Source of the DNA: JBDSWU01 sp038230395 | Lineage (GTDB): Bacteria; Patescibacteriota; Saccharimonadia; Saccharimonadales; UBA4665 | Assembly (NCBI GenBank): GCA_038230395.1 | Contig: JBBRNI010000001.1 | Location: forward strand, 124,001-188,000 | DNA: 64,000 nucleotides | Reading direction: 5' to 3' | Shown here: positions 35,112-44,822 of the stretch, one piece after another | Position numbering within the stretch: the stretch's first letter is position 1 | How the letters are laid out: each line of letters opens with the position of its first letter | Notes under the pieces: model-generated | Database searches by the model: none | Told to the model about the DNA's origin: nothing | Seen by the model: only the letters and a program-made list of their open reading frames with translations | Program-made: the position numbers and the translations under genes

Positions 35112-35118
35112 CCATTAT

Positions 35119-35155
35119 CTAGCACTCTTGACGTGAGAGTGCCAAGTGGTATTAT
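35119..35155 (+). promoter_or_regulatory. CIRCE operator and promoter of clpC
   Basis: CTAGCACTC-N9-GAGTGCCAA at 35119-35145 differs from the CIRCE consensus (TTAGCACTC-N9-GAGTGCTAA) in one base per arm. The -35 TTGACG (35128-35133) lies in the N9 loop, and TATTAT (35150-35155) follows after 16 bp. HrcA bound here would block the promoter until heat or misfolding stress. Confidence 0.9.
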
Positions 35156-35217
35156 GGAAGTAAGCTATTTCTCAATCTAGTACGAGATAATGACTAATAG
35201 AAAGGGGTATAAAAATA

Positions 35218-37698
35218 ATGATGCCTAATTCACCTGACTTCCAAGAATTTCTGAATCACCTAACGAACAATGCTTTACAGAGCCTAAAGCATGCCGATGC
35301 AATCGCTCGTTCGTTCGGTAGTGCTTATATTGGTACGGAGCACTTACTTTTAGGTGTTCTGGCCCAAGACGGGAGCATGGGCAACAAGCTACTAGAAGGC
35401 GCTGGTATCACTTTAGACCGTGCCCGGCTAGCCTTAAATCTTACCCCTAAAACCTTAGTTATCAACATGGGCGCCAAAGGCCTTAGCGAGACAGCCAAAT
35501 TAACACTCAAAATGGCCTACGACGTGTCTCAGGATTACGGCCAAGAATACTGTGGTACGGAACATATTTTGTACAGTATTCTAAGCCAAAAAAACGCTCG
35601 GGCTACCATATTGCTACGCGACATGAATGTCGACGTGGATGGCCTATCTAATGAGCTGGAGCAATTCCTTAATCGACAACAATACGAAGAGGGTGAAGCA
35701 AGTACTGGTAACCGCAACCGAGGTGCTAAAAAAGCTAAAAAAACAGCTCTTGATTTTTACGGCACTGACTTGACGGCACTGGCTGAAGCCGGCAAACTTG
35801 ACCCTGTAGTTGGACGGGAAGCCCAGATACGCCGCGTTATTACAATACTGAACCGTCGGACCAAGAACAATCCAGTTCTTATTGGTGAGCCGGGCGTAGG
35901 CAAGACGGCTATTGTGGAAGGTTTAGCGCAGCGGATTGTAACCGAAGATGTGCCAGACAGTTTGCTGGATAAGCGGATAGTTATGCTTGACTTGGCTGGT
36001 ATGATCGCTGGCACCAAATACCGTGGTGAGTTTGAAGAACGACTCAAAAAGGTCATGTCAGAACTCGAAAAAGACACCCGCACAATCGTGTTTATCGATG
36101 AGCTACACCTGATTGTCGGTGCTGGAGCTGCTGAAGGTGCTATGGACGCCGGAAACATCTTAAAGCCAGCTTTGGCTCGAGGTAAGATCCAAGTTATCGG
36201 TGCTACAACTACCACCGAATACACTAATCATATAGAAAAGGACGCCGCTCTGGAGCGCCGCTTTCAGCCTATTCAAGTGCCCGAAACTAGCCCTAGCGAA
36301 ACGGTTGCTATCCTCAAAGGCCTCCGTAAACATTACGAAGCCTTCCACGGCGTCAAACTATCCGACGAAGTTCTAGAAGACGCCGTCATGCTAGCTAAGC
36401 GCTACATCGCTGATCGATATATGCCCGACAAAGCGATCGACTTGATAGACGAAACATCAGCTCACCTTCGCGTAGACAAGGGTAAAACTAGCCCCGAAGT
36501 TCGTACATTGCAAAAAGAGATCAAGCTCATTACCACCAGAACAGAAGAAGCTGTTGACGCTGAAGATTACGAAAAAGCTGCTAAGTTCAAAACGCGGGCC
36601 AGCCAGATCCAAGAAGAGCTCAAAAAGCTACAGTCAGACACCAAGCAAGCCAAACGACTAGTTGTGACTAGCGAAGACTTAGCTGATGTTGTTTCGCGCA
36701 TGACGGGTGTACTGGTTAAAAAGGTAATTCGTTCTGAGGCTAAATACTTACTAAACCTTGAAAAGTCACTCGCTAAGCACGTTATAGGTCAGACAGAAGC
36801 TGTAGAGGCAGTATCGCGAGCCGTCCGCCGTAACAGAAGTGGTATAGGTAGCGAAAAACGCCCAATTGGCTCATTTATATTTTTAGGACCAACCGGTGTT
36901 GGCAAAACCGAGCTTGCCCGGGTATTAGCCCGTGAGTTCTTTGGCAGCGAAAACAATCTGGTCAAAATCGACATGTCGGAATTTGGTGAGCATCACAATG
37001 TTTCACGACTTGTTGGTGCCCCAGCTGGCTATGTTGGTTACGAAGACGGTGGGCAGCTAACTGACAAAATTCGGCGGCAGCCATACAGCCTGGTGTTATT
37101 TGATGAAATCGAAAAAGCTCACCCCGATGTCTTCAATATGATGCTACAGATGTTAGAAGATGGCTACCTAACTGACGCCAAGGGTCGTCGCATCGACTTC
37201 ACCAATACCATAATCATCATGACCAGTAACATCGGTGCTGACAAGCTCCAAAAAGAAGCTAATTTTGGCTTTCGTGCAACCAAAACTAGCGAACTCAAAG
37301 ATCTTGACGAACTACATGAAACAAACAAAACACGTGTCGAAGAAGAACTCAAAAAGATGATGCGCCCTGAGTTGCTGAACCGCATTGATAAAGTGATTGT
37401 CTTTCGGGCACTGACCCAAAAAGACATCTTTAAGATCATTGACCTACAAATCGACGAGCTCAAAACTCGTCTGCAAAAGAAAGCCCTAAGCTTGCAGCTA
37501 ACGCCTGGTGCCAAGCAGTATTTACTAGAGCATGGTTATGATGCCAAGAACGGAGTGCGACCACTCCGCCGTCTTATTCAGGACACAATTGAAGACCATG
37601 TAGCCTTTGAAATGCTCGATGAAAAATACACCAAAGGTGATATCATTCAGATAGCAACCAAAAACAGTGCTCTGACATATGCCACAACTAGTGAATAA
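35218..37698 (+). CDS. clpC: Clp protease ATPase ClpC
   Basis: 826-residue Hsp100 unfoldase. The N-terminal Clp-N repeats (about 1-150) are followed by AAA1 with GEPGVGKT (223-230), the central UVR/coiled-coil region (about 430-480), and AAA2 with GPTGVGKT (557-564). It feeds proteins to ClpP (60164-60760). CIRCE upstream places it under HrcA. The start could also be the next ATG, 3 bp on; AAAGGGG lies 10 nt upstream. The next gene overlaps by 20 bp. Confidence 0.97.
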   Translation: MMPNSPDFQEFLNHLTNNALQSLKHADAIARSFGSAYIGTEHLLLGVLAQDGSMGNKLLEGAGITLDRARLALNLTPKTLVINMGAKGLSETAKLTLKMAYDVSQDYGQEYCGTEHILYSILSQKNARATILLRDMNVDVDGLSNELEQFLNRQQYEEGEASTGNRNRGAKKAKKTALDFYGTDLTALAEAGKLDPVVGREAQIRRVITILNRRTKNNPVLIGEPGVGKTAIVEGLAQRIVTEDVPDSLLDKRIVMLDLAGMIAGTKYRGEFEERLKKVMSELEKDTRTIVFIDELHLIVGAGAAEGAMDAGNILKPALARGKIQVIGATTTTEYTNHIEKDAALERRFQPIQVPETSPSETVAILKGLRKHYEAFHGVKLSDEVLEDAVMLAKRYIADRYMPDKAIDLIDETSAHLRVDKGKTSPEVRTLQKEIKLITTRTEEAVDAEDYEKAAKFKTRASQIQEELKKLQSDTKQAKRLVVTSEDLADVVSRMTGVLVKKVIRSEAKYLLNLEKSLAKHVIGQTEAVEAVSRAVRRNRSGIGSEKRPIGSFIFLGPTGVGKTELARVLAREFFGSENNLVKIDMSEFGEHHNVSRLVGAPAGYVGYEDGGQLTDKIRRQPYSLVLFDEIEKAHPDVFNMMLQMLEDGYLTDAKGRRIDFTNTIIIMTSNIGADKLQKEANFGFRATKTSELKDLDELHETNKTRVEEELKKMMRPELLNRIDKVIVFRALTQKDIFKIIDLQIDELKTRLQKKALSLQLTPGAKQYLLEHGYDAKNGVRPLRRLIQDTIEDHVAFEMLDEKYTKGDIIQIATKNSALTYATTSE

Positions 37699-38698
37699 GC
37701 AATCAAGATCAGTATCACAACAGGGTAAGTCTAAGCTATCAGGCTTAGTAACACTGCTCGTATTGCTCGGATTAATTGGCGGTTTGCTAGCAAACGGAAA
37801 TCGACTTTTTGATTACTGGCGTTTACGTGGCTACACACCTCCAGCCAACGTCGCTCAGTTGGCGAGTGATACCACCATGAACGAATACGCTAGGCACATG
37901 TTCTACATCAACAAACCAGGGGTACTGCCGACTGTTGCTAGCTTTAGGCAGCACTGTCCAGAGAATCAGGACACGATCGTTCTTGGCTGTTACCATTCAG
38001 GCGAAAATGGAATTTTTGTTTACGATGTGCCTGATCCAACACTGGCTGGCGTGCAGCAGGTTACTGCAGCTCACGAAATGCTCCATGCGGCCTATTCTAG
38101 ACTGAGCCGGCACGACAAGTCGGTAATCAATACCCAGCTGAAGGATTTTTATAAACACGGCCTGTCTGACCCGCAGGTTTTGGCTGAGCTCAAAATATAC
38201 AAAGTAACCGAACCAGATTCACTGCCAGACGAGATGCATTCCTTATTTGGTACCGAAATCACGAATTTACCTCAGGGCCTTGAGAATTACTACAAAAAAT
38301 ACTTTACTGATCGTTCCAAAATTGTTGCTTATCAGGCTCGCTACCAAACTCAGTTCACTCAGCGCCAGGACGCGATTGCTGCTGACGACAAGCAACTCAA
38401 TGAACTTAAGGCTCAAATCAATGCCCAGCAGCCAATACTAGACAGTCAGCTTGCTTCTATAACGGCCGACAGGGCTCGAATTAACGGCTATGCTAGTTCC
38501 AATAATGTCGCGGCTTATAACGCAGCAGTACCGGGCTTTAACGCCAAGATTGATCGCTATAACGCTGGTATTGGCACTTTGCAGAGTTTGATTACTAGTT
38601 TTAACGACTTGGTGGCCGCTCGCAATGCGATTGCTGGGCAATTGACCACACTTGATAAAGCTCTTGATACACGAACAATCCAGCAAATGAGTCATTAG
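37679..38698 (+). CDS. Membrane-anchored protein with HExxH motif
   Basis: 339 residues. A transmembrane segment at about 21-38 follows a basic N-terminus. The extracytoplasmic part has AAHEMLHAAYS (His132-Glu133-x2-His136), the HExxH zinc motif of metallopeptidases. Residues ~215-335 are a long coiled coil (QINAQQ, QLTTLDKALD). Cys93 and Cys104 flank the region before the zinc site. It overlaps clpC by 20 bp and has no ribosome site, so translation is probably coupled. A surface peptidase acting on host or envelope is plausible; no third zinc ligand can be assigned with confidence. Confidence 0.8.
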   Translation: MPQLVNKQSRSVSQQGKSKLSGLVTLLVLLGLIGGLLANGNRLFDYWRLRGYTPPANVAQLASDTTMNEYARHMFYINKPGVLPTVASFRQHCPENQDTIVLGCYHSGENGIFVYDVPDPTLAGVQQVTAAHEMLHAAYSRLSRHDKSVINTQLKDFYKHGLSDPQVLAELKIYKVTEPDSLPDEMHSLFGTEITNLPQGLENYYKKYFTDRSKIVAYQARYQTQFTQRQDAIAADDKQLNELKAQINAQQPILDSQLASITADRARINGYASSNNVAAYNAAVPGFNAKIDRYNAGIGTLQSLITSFNDLVAARNAIAGQLTTLDKALDTRTIQQMSH

Positions 38699-38777
38699 TT
38701 TTAGCTTAAAATAAGTACAATTAGGTAGCTAAACATAGTACACTGCTATTAATAACAGAGGGAATGTTACATATATT

Positions 38778-40127
38778 ATGGCCAAAAAACCAGCGATTAG
38801 ATACGTGTGTAGTAGCTGTGGAGCTCAGCACAGCAGTTATGCTGGTCGCTGTAACACTTGCGGTGAATGGAATACCCTTCAAGAGCAGTTGACGCCGGCA
38901 GCCGTAGCCGGCACCATTACGAGTGGCAATCGCTTGGCTACGCAATCTGTTTCGGCTTCGGTTGCCCATGACCACCAGCGGCTCCTAACCGGCATTGGCG
39001 AAGTAGATGCGGTATTCGGCGGGGGTATAGTGGCGGGGAGTGTTAACTTGATTGCCGGCCAACCTGGTATAGGCAAGAGCACTTTGCTATTACAGCTGGC
39101 CTACGCCGCCGCTGAGCATGTCCCCGTGTTATATGTCAGCGCTGAGGAGTCGGCGCACCAGATAGGCTTGCGTGCTGAGCGACTGGGTACGCTGCGCGAG
39201 ACACTTAAGCTGGCCACCAGCACCTCAGCTGATGATATTGCAGCCACAATCGGCGCTAGCGACTATAAACTGGTTATTGTTGATTCAATCCAAACTGTCA
39301 GCTGCGGGGCTATCGCCTCGGCGGCCGGTAACGTTTCGCAAATTACTAATAGCACACAGCTTATCACTGCTGCAGCTAAGCAGTCTGATACGGCGGTTAT
39401 TCTAGTTGGACACGTTACCAAAGAGGGCTCAATAGCTGGTCCGAAAGTGCTGGAACACGTTGTTGACGTCGTCTTACAACTGGAGGGCGATAGATACGGC
39501 GGCTTTAAGATTCTGCGGGCGGTCAAAAACCGTTTTGGATCAACTAATGAAACTGGCATATTCGAAATGGTTGAGCAGGGCCTACAACCCGTCGAAAATC
39601 CATCGGCAGCGCTACTAGCAGAACGCCAGATAAGCGATGGCTCAGTCGTTTTAGCTACCATGGAAGGCACTAGGCCGCTACTAGTAGAAGTGCAAGCACT
39701 AGTCAATAAAAGTAGCTATGGTTACCCCAAACGAGCCGCTAGCGGTTTCGATCTGAACCGGCTTAACCTACTGGTAGCTATGCTCGAACGTCGTACCAAG
39801 CTAAACCTAGCTGAGTATGACATTTATATTAATATTGTTGGGGGTATGCAGATCCGTGAACCAGCCGCTGATTTAGCCATTTGTATGGCCATAGGCTCGG
39901 CAGCCAAAGGTTTGCAGCTGAAACAAAATGCTGTGGTCTTTGGAGAAGTTGGCCTATCCGGTGAAGTTAGGCATGTACCACAAGCCGAAAGGCGTCTAGC
40001 CGAAGCTAGCAAACTTGGTTTTGATGGAGCTATTGGGCCACAACAAAAAACTGGCAAAAAACTGGCTGGTATGCACGGTGTCGCCGACATCCGCGCCGCT
40101 CTCAACCAATTCCTCGAAAAAGATTAA
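38778..40127 (+). CDS. radA: DNA repair protein RadA
   Basis: 449-residue RecA-like recombination mediator. N-terminal zinc finger Cys11, Cys14, Cys25, Cys28; Walker A GQPGIGKS (94-101); the RadA-specific KNRFGSTNE motif; and the C-terminal Lon-protease-like domain, which lacks peptidase residues. It branches migrating recombination intermediates. Alone in its transcript, convergent with the PBP gene. Confidence 0.97.
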   Translation: MAKKPAIRYVCSSCGAQHSSYAGRCNTCGEWNTLQEQLTPAAVAGTITSGNRLATQSVSASVAHDHQRLLTGIGEVDAVFGGGIVAGSVNLIAGQPGIGKSTLLLQLAYAAAEHVPVLYVSAEESAHQIGLRAERLGTLRETLKLATSTSADDIAATIGASDYKLVIVDSIQTVSCGAIASAAGNVSQITNSTQLITAAAKQSDTAVILVGHVTKEGSIAGPKVLEHVVDVVLQLEGDRYGGFKILRAVKNRFGSTNETGIFEMVEQGLQPVENPSAALLAERQISDGSVVLATMEGTRPLLVEVQALVNKSSYGYPKRAASGFDLNRLNLLVAMLERRTKLNLAEYDIYINIVGGMQIREPAADLAICMAIGSAAKGLQLKQNAVVFGEVGLSGEVRHVPQAERRLAEASKLGFDGAIGPQQKTGKKLAGMHGVADIRAALNQFLEKD

Positions 40128-40134
40128 GTGACTC

Positions 40135-43100
40135 TTAAGCACCTTTTGTAACAGTGTAATTGCTACTCTGCTGGCTGTGGTCATCTTTGACATATATTAC
40201 AGTTCCGGCTGGCGCACTATTCAGACCAACAGATGGCCAGGAACAGCTGGTTGCAGCAGAACTACAGAACTTGGTACCATCAGATTTGTAAACAGTAAAC
40301 ATTCCGATGCCGCCAGACCAATTGAAGTTAGTGCTGGCTTTTCCTGCCGTGGCTGAGACTATAGCTAGCGGCGTTGGTTGTGGCGCCGTCTGAGCCGGCG
40401 CGTAAGTTAAATTTGCGGTATCACTCCCGGAGTATAAAACGCTGTCAGTGACTGTCGCGGTAAGTGTGTCATTGCCTTCAGACGTCGGTGTATACGGGAA
40501 TGAAATAGTGCTCGGTGAGTCAGATACATTCGCGCTATAGATTTGGTTAGTTCCAAGAGTAAACGTCACGGTACCAGGGAACTGAGCATATTGCTCATCA
40601 GATAGCGGATGCGTGCCTTGGGTGATAGTGGCGGTAATAGTGCACGTAGCGTTACAGGTTGTGGGCGCAGTCAGAGTGATTGTTGGCGGTGCATCATTAC
40701 AGTTGTGGACATCATCAGTCGGAGCTGTTGGGGCAGATGTGCCTTGAGCAGTTCCGGTACTAATGGAGTTTTTGCCGCCATTAAATATGTCAGCGTTCCA
40801 AAAGGCTACGTTGCTATTGGCCTGAACGTCTTTGGCGGCAGCTGGAGTACAGCTTGTAGCAACTTTGCCAGATACTTTATCGAGTGTTTGTGATGTGCCA
40901 CCTTTAACATTGGAGCCACCCACGTACCAGGATGGGTATAGATCATTGGTTGGACTGGGTTCAATATCACCATTGTGAATATGATTTCGAACAACGAAGG
41001 CAGGCGCAGTCTTTATGTCGGCTGGCTGAGTCCAGCTGACTGGAGTGATATTGGTATGAGCATATTCCATCCAGCCTCTAGTTAGCGGTGCTGTAAGGTA
41101 CTCAGCAGCTTCGTTGATAGCGACATTACGTGTGTGATTGCCAATCCAGCTGACAACTGCGTACTTGGGTGACCAACTGGTCATAAGACCGTCGAAGGCG
41201 TAGTTAGTTGTGCCAGTTTTGACTGCAAAATTCCAACCATTAAAACGATGAAACTTGTAACCACCTTGAGACAATGGCGAACATGTTGTAGCTGTACAGC
41301 GCCCAGGTAAGTAACTTGCATTAGGGTCTGAGGCCATACTATTTACAATGTAGGCAGTGTCCGCTTTTATAACTTGCTTAGGTGCTGGTTGCTTGTATTC
41401 TATTACTTTGTGATTGGCAGCGTCAGTGACTGACATCAGAAATGTACGAGGAATAGCATTACCCAGACGAGCGAGTGTTGACAGGCCGTTAACATGGTCA
41501 TCAAGCTTTAGATAGGCTCCGTCACCAATGGCTGAAGCAGCGTAACATTGTTGTGTTACGCTTTGCTTTTCGTCCGCGTAACAATTGTAACTGCTTTTGT
41601 TGTGGGATTGATCGTACGAATTTGCCATCATAGCAGAGGCAGTACTGATTACTTTATTGACTGAATTAACATGGTCTTTGCTATTGTCATTGGGTAAAGA
41701 GGATAGCATCGCTTTGAAGGCTGGAACGTTACGTGATCCACCAAGAGCGTAGCGGAGCGTTATAGGCCCAGGGAAGATCAGATCATAATCGTAGGCATTT
41801 TCGTGAGTGCCTGGTGGGCAAGAGTTGATTTGTGATGGTGTTAGAGGGCAGGTACCTTCGTAACCAGGCAGGCCGGGCGTTTTGGCATCGTACAAAACTG
41901 AACCTGCACCTACGTTATTATTGTTTTCGATAAATGTCGTGTAATCATATGGCTTGAAACTTGAGCCTGGTGGAATTTTGATGCCTGAGGCGTAATTATT
42001 TTGTCCGTAGCCTGGAGCATTAAAATCAACACCTCCGACCAGCATTACCATCTGTCCAGTTTGAACGTCTTCGCCTACCATGGCTTCTTCGTCGCCTTTG
42101 TGCGCAACTACATTGTGCAGGTTTTCAGCAACAAGTTGCTCGGCTTTGGTTTGTAGATTCAGATCAAGAGTAGTGATTACTTTGTAGCCGCCACGCTTAA
42201 TTACTGCCGATCCAAGTTTGTCACGCAGTTCTTCTTTAGCTGTTAGCACGAAGTAAGGTGCAATTATGTTGTTGTAACGTGAGTCTGGCTGTTGTTGAAC
42301 AGTCGCTAGGATGTCAAATTTCTTCGAAGCCTCAGCCTGAGCTTTGGTAATATTACCTTGTTTGACCATGACATCTAATATGTAATGCTGCCGGGCGATA
42401 AGTGCAGGTGCATCAAAGTAATTACTAGTAGCTCCGGGATTAAACTTAGGGCTACTGTAGGGCGAATAGGTATTGGGAGCTTTAGGTATAGCGGCCAACA
42501 TCGTAGCTTGTTCTAATGTCAATTTTTTAGCGGTGACGTGAAAGTAATCTTGGGCAGCGGTTTCGGCGCCGTAATCAACCCCGCCGTAAGGGGCTAAGTT
42601 GAGATAACCCGTTAAAATGTCGTCTTTGGTATATTCACGTTGTAGTTCTTCGGCAAGTATCAGCTCCTTGACCTTGCGGGTAACAGTCCGGTCATTTGTC
42701 CAACCGGCGTTCAGCTTAACAAGTTGTTGCGTTATAGTAGAACCACCTTGTGTGGAGCCACCTGAGGCGTCGTGTAATGCTGCTCGCACCAATCCTCTCA
42801 CATTAAAAGCACCCTCTTTATAAAAAGCTTTGTCTTCCACAGCAATGGTGGCTTGTTTGAGATATGGGGATATATCGCCAGAGACAACCGGTGTTCGTTT
42901 GTAGTTATTGTAATCTTGGAATAATAATGTGCCACCAGTTCGGTCATAGTAACTAACGCTGCCACCAAATGAGGTACCAGCTATATCTTTAATTTTGGGC
43001 AAATCTTTGCGGAAGTAGGCAAATAGTCCAATCACTAATATGAAACCGAGCACAAACGAAACGCCAATTACTTTGAGGGCCATAATGCCGCCCTCACGGC

Positions 43101-43326
43101 TGAACCAGTATTTGGCGACGCGCTTGGGGTGCATTCGAACTAACATTCTTTTGAAACGATTTTTGGGAAGTGTGCTTAGGTATTCAGCTTTTTCGGCGGA
43201 TCGAGCAGCGTTGCTGGCCTTGCGACGATCATTAATACTGCGGTTTACCTTTAAAGTGTTACCACTTTTGGTGGTAACAGTATTCTTAGGACGTCGGGCG
43301 CGTCCAGACCCTTTTGGTGCTTGCAT
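40135..43326 (-). CDS. Class A penicillin-binding protein (PBP1A type)
   Basis: 1063-residue bifunctional peptidoglycan synthase. Transmembrane 81-105; glycosyltransferase (GT51) with catalytic Glu164 in AVEDKAFY and GGSTITQQLVK; transpeptidase with SSFK (Ser455, Lys458), SRN (531-533) and KTG (703-705). The C-terminus extends ~250 residues with an Ig-like beta domain (about 895-990) and a second Cys-containing beta module, unlike standard PBP1A. A minus-strand TATAAT box (43361-43366) gives a leader of ~30 nt. Essential for wall growth; the extension may bind wall or host surface. Confidence 0.95.
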   Translation of the reverse strand: MQAPKGSGRARRPKNTVTTKSGNTLKVNRSINDRRKASNAARSAEKAEYLSTLPKNRFKRMLVRMHPKRVAKYWFSREGGIMALKVIGVSFVLGFILVIGLFAYFRKDLPKIKDIAGTSFGGSVSYYDRTGGTLLFQDYNNYKRTPVVSGDISPYLKQATIAVEDKAFYKEGAFNVRGLVRAALHDASGGSTQGGSTITQQLVKLNAGWTNDRTVTRKVKELILAEELQREYTKDDILTGYLNLAPYGGVDYGAETAAQDYFHVTAKKLTLEQATMLAAIPKAPNTYSPYSSPKFNPGATSNYFDAPALIARQHYILDVMVKQGNITKAQAEASKKFDILATVQQQPDSRYNNIIAPYFVLTAKEELRDKLGSAVIKRGGYKVITTLDLNLQTKAEQLVAENLHNVVAHKGDEEAMVGEDVQTGQMVMLVGGVDFNAPGYGQNNYASGIKIPPGSSFKPYDYTTFIENNNNVGAGSVLYDAKTPGLPGYEGTCPLTPSQINSCPPGTHENAYDYDLIFPGPITLRYALGGSRNVPAFKAMLSSLPNDNSKDHVNSVNKVISTASAMMANSYDQSHNKSSYNCYADEKQSVTQQCYAASAIGDGAYLKLDDHVNGLSTLARLGNAIPRTFLMSVTDAANHKVIEYKQPAPKQVIKADTAYIVNSMASDPNASYLPGRCTATTCSPLSQGGYKFHRFNGWNFAVKTGTTNYAFDGLMTSWSPKYAVVSWIGNHTRNVAINEAAEYLTAPLTRGWMEYAHTNITPVSWTQPADIKTAPAFVVRNHIHNGDIEPSPTNDLYPSWYVGGSNVKGGTSQTLDKVSGKVATSCTPAAAKDVQANSNVAFWNADIFNGGKNSISTGTAQGTSAPTAPTDDVHNCNDAPPTITLTAPTTCNATCTITATITQGTHPLSDEQYAQFPGTVTFTLGTNQIYSANVSDSPSTISFPYTPTSEGNDTLTATVTDSVLYSGSDTANLTYAPAQTAPQPTPLAIVSATAGKASTNFNWSGGIGMFTVYKSDGTKFCSSAATSCSWPSVGLNSAPAGTVIYVKDDHSQQSSNYTVTKGA

Positions 43327-43554
43327 GCTAGTTATTTACTCTCATCTCTGTAATGAGCTCATTATACCAAACCCGAGTCCAAAGAAGCATATGTTTTTAT
43401 GGATATATTTAAGCTTTTCATCAGGTCTGGCTCAGTCATGGGACGATATGGGCGAGCGCCACCAGATAGGCTATACTGTCAGGTAGTAATAGATATCAGA
43501 AGTTATAGCTACTGAACAAGTACGACAAATATGACACAAGGAAATTAATCACCA

Positions 43555-44799
43555 ATGACGCTATCCGAAGAACTCATATGGCGCGGCTTCGCTAATCAAA
43601 CTACTTACAAGCGAGTAACCGCAATTGACGGTGACCCAATTACTTTTTACTGGGGAGTTGACCCCAGCGCAAGCTCAATGACAATTGGGAACTTGGCAGC
43701 GGCTATGATGGTTCGCCACTTTATTGACCATGGCCACAAGGCAATTTTGCTGGTTGGTGGCGCTACTGGAATGGTTGGAGATCCTGACGGTAAAGCGCAG
43801 GAGCGTGACCTTAAATCACTGGATGAAATCTCTATTAATAAAGCCGGAATAATGGCTCAGTACCAGGTGCTGTTCGCCGGTAAAGGCTTTGAAACAGTCG
43901 ACAATTACGACTGGTTCAAAGATATGAACTACCTAGATTTCTTACGTACTGTAGGTAAGCACGTTCCGATCAGCCAGATGCTGGGTCGTGATTTTGTACA
44001 AAGTCGTCTAGGCACCGATGGTTCCGGTATCAGCTACGCAGAGTTTAGCTACGCGCTAATCCAGGGTTATGACTTCCTACATTTGCACCAGTCCAAGGGC
44101 GCGACGTTGCAAGTCTGCGGCGCCGACCAATGGGGCAACTCAATCGCCGGGGTAGATCTAATTCGCCGCGTTACCGGCAAAGAGGCCCATATCTGGTCAA
44201 CACCGCTGGTTATTAATAAATCCACTGGAGCTAAGTTCGGTAAGACGGAAGATGGAGCTATTTGGCTTGACCCAAGCAAAACTTCACCAACGCAGTTTTA
44301 CCAATTTTGGATTAATCTTGATGACGATGGTCTAGAAGATTATTTTAAGACTTATACCTTATTTGATATGGCAGAGGTCTCATCCGTAATCGATGAACAT
44401 CGTGCAGATCCCAGTGCGCGCAGCGGTCAAACTCGTTTGGCTGAAGCGGTAACAAAACTTGTGCACGGTGATAAGGCGCTCGCAATCGCCAAGCAGGTCA
44501 CAGCTGTTCTGATTGGTAAGCAAACGCTTGCTGATGTTGATCATGAAGTTATTTCGGCTTTGCGCCAAGAAATTCCATCTTGTGCTGTTAGTAGCGACTC
44601 AATTGTAGCCGCTTTAGTTACTAGCAATCTGGCTAGCTCCAACGGTGAAGCCCGTCGGCTGCTGGCCGCCAACGCCGTGAGCATTAACGCTCAGAAGGTT
44701 AGTCGTGATATATTTACTGATGATGATTTTCAAAACGGTAAAGCGCTTATACGCCGCGGTAAAGCATTCAAAGATTCAGCACTCATTGAGCGTGAGTAA
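43555..44799 (+). CDS. tyrS: Tyrosyl-tRNA synthetase
   Basis: 414 residues. Class I synthetase: the HIGH equivalent is TIGN (43-46), and the KMSKS equivalent KFGKT begins at Lys227. QVCGADQWGNSIAG is the tyrosine-binding segment. A C-terminal S4-type RNA-binding domain is present (SNGEARRLLAANAVSIN). TATACT at 43472-43477 is the likely -10. The 5' leader shows no T-box features. Confidence 0.97.
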   Translation: MTLSEELIWRGFANQTTYKRVTAIDGDPITFYWGVDPSASSMTIGNLAAAMMVRHFIDHGHKAILLVGGATGMVGDPDGKAQERDLKSLDEISINKAGIMAQYQVLFAGKGFETVDNYDWFKDMNYLDFLRTVGKHVPISQMLGRDFVQSRLGTDGSGISYAEFSYALIQGYDFLHLHQSKGATLQVCGADQWGNSIAGVDLIRRVTGKEAHIWSTPLVINKSTGAKFGKTEDGAIWLDPSKTSPTQFYQFWINLDDDGLEDYFKTYTLFDMAEVSSVIDEHRADPSARSGQTRLAEAVTKLVHGDKALAIAKQVTAVLIGKQTLADVDHEVISALRQEIPSCAVSSDSIVAALVTSNLASSNGEARRLLAANAVSINAQKVSRDIFTDDDFQNGKALIRRGKAFKDSALIERE

Positions 44800-44822
44800 T
44801 AACTAGGAGAACAACACACATC

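Noticed and set aside
43040..43486. 148-codon + strand frame opposite the PBP gene
   Set aside because: It is antisense to the well-supported PBP start and the tyrS promoter region, with no ribosome site.
43327..43554. T-box riboswitch before tyrS
   Set aside because: No specifier loop, T-box sequence or terminator/antiterminator pair is visible.
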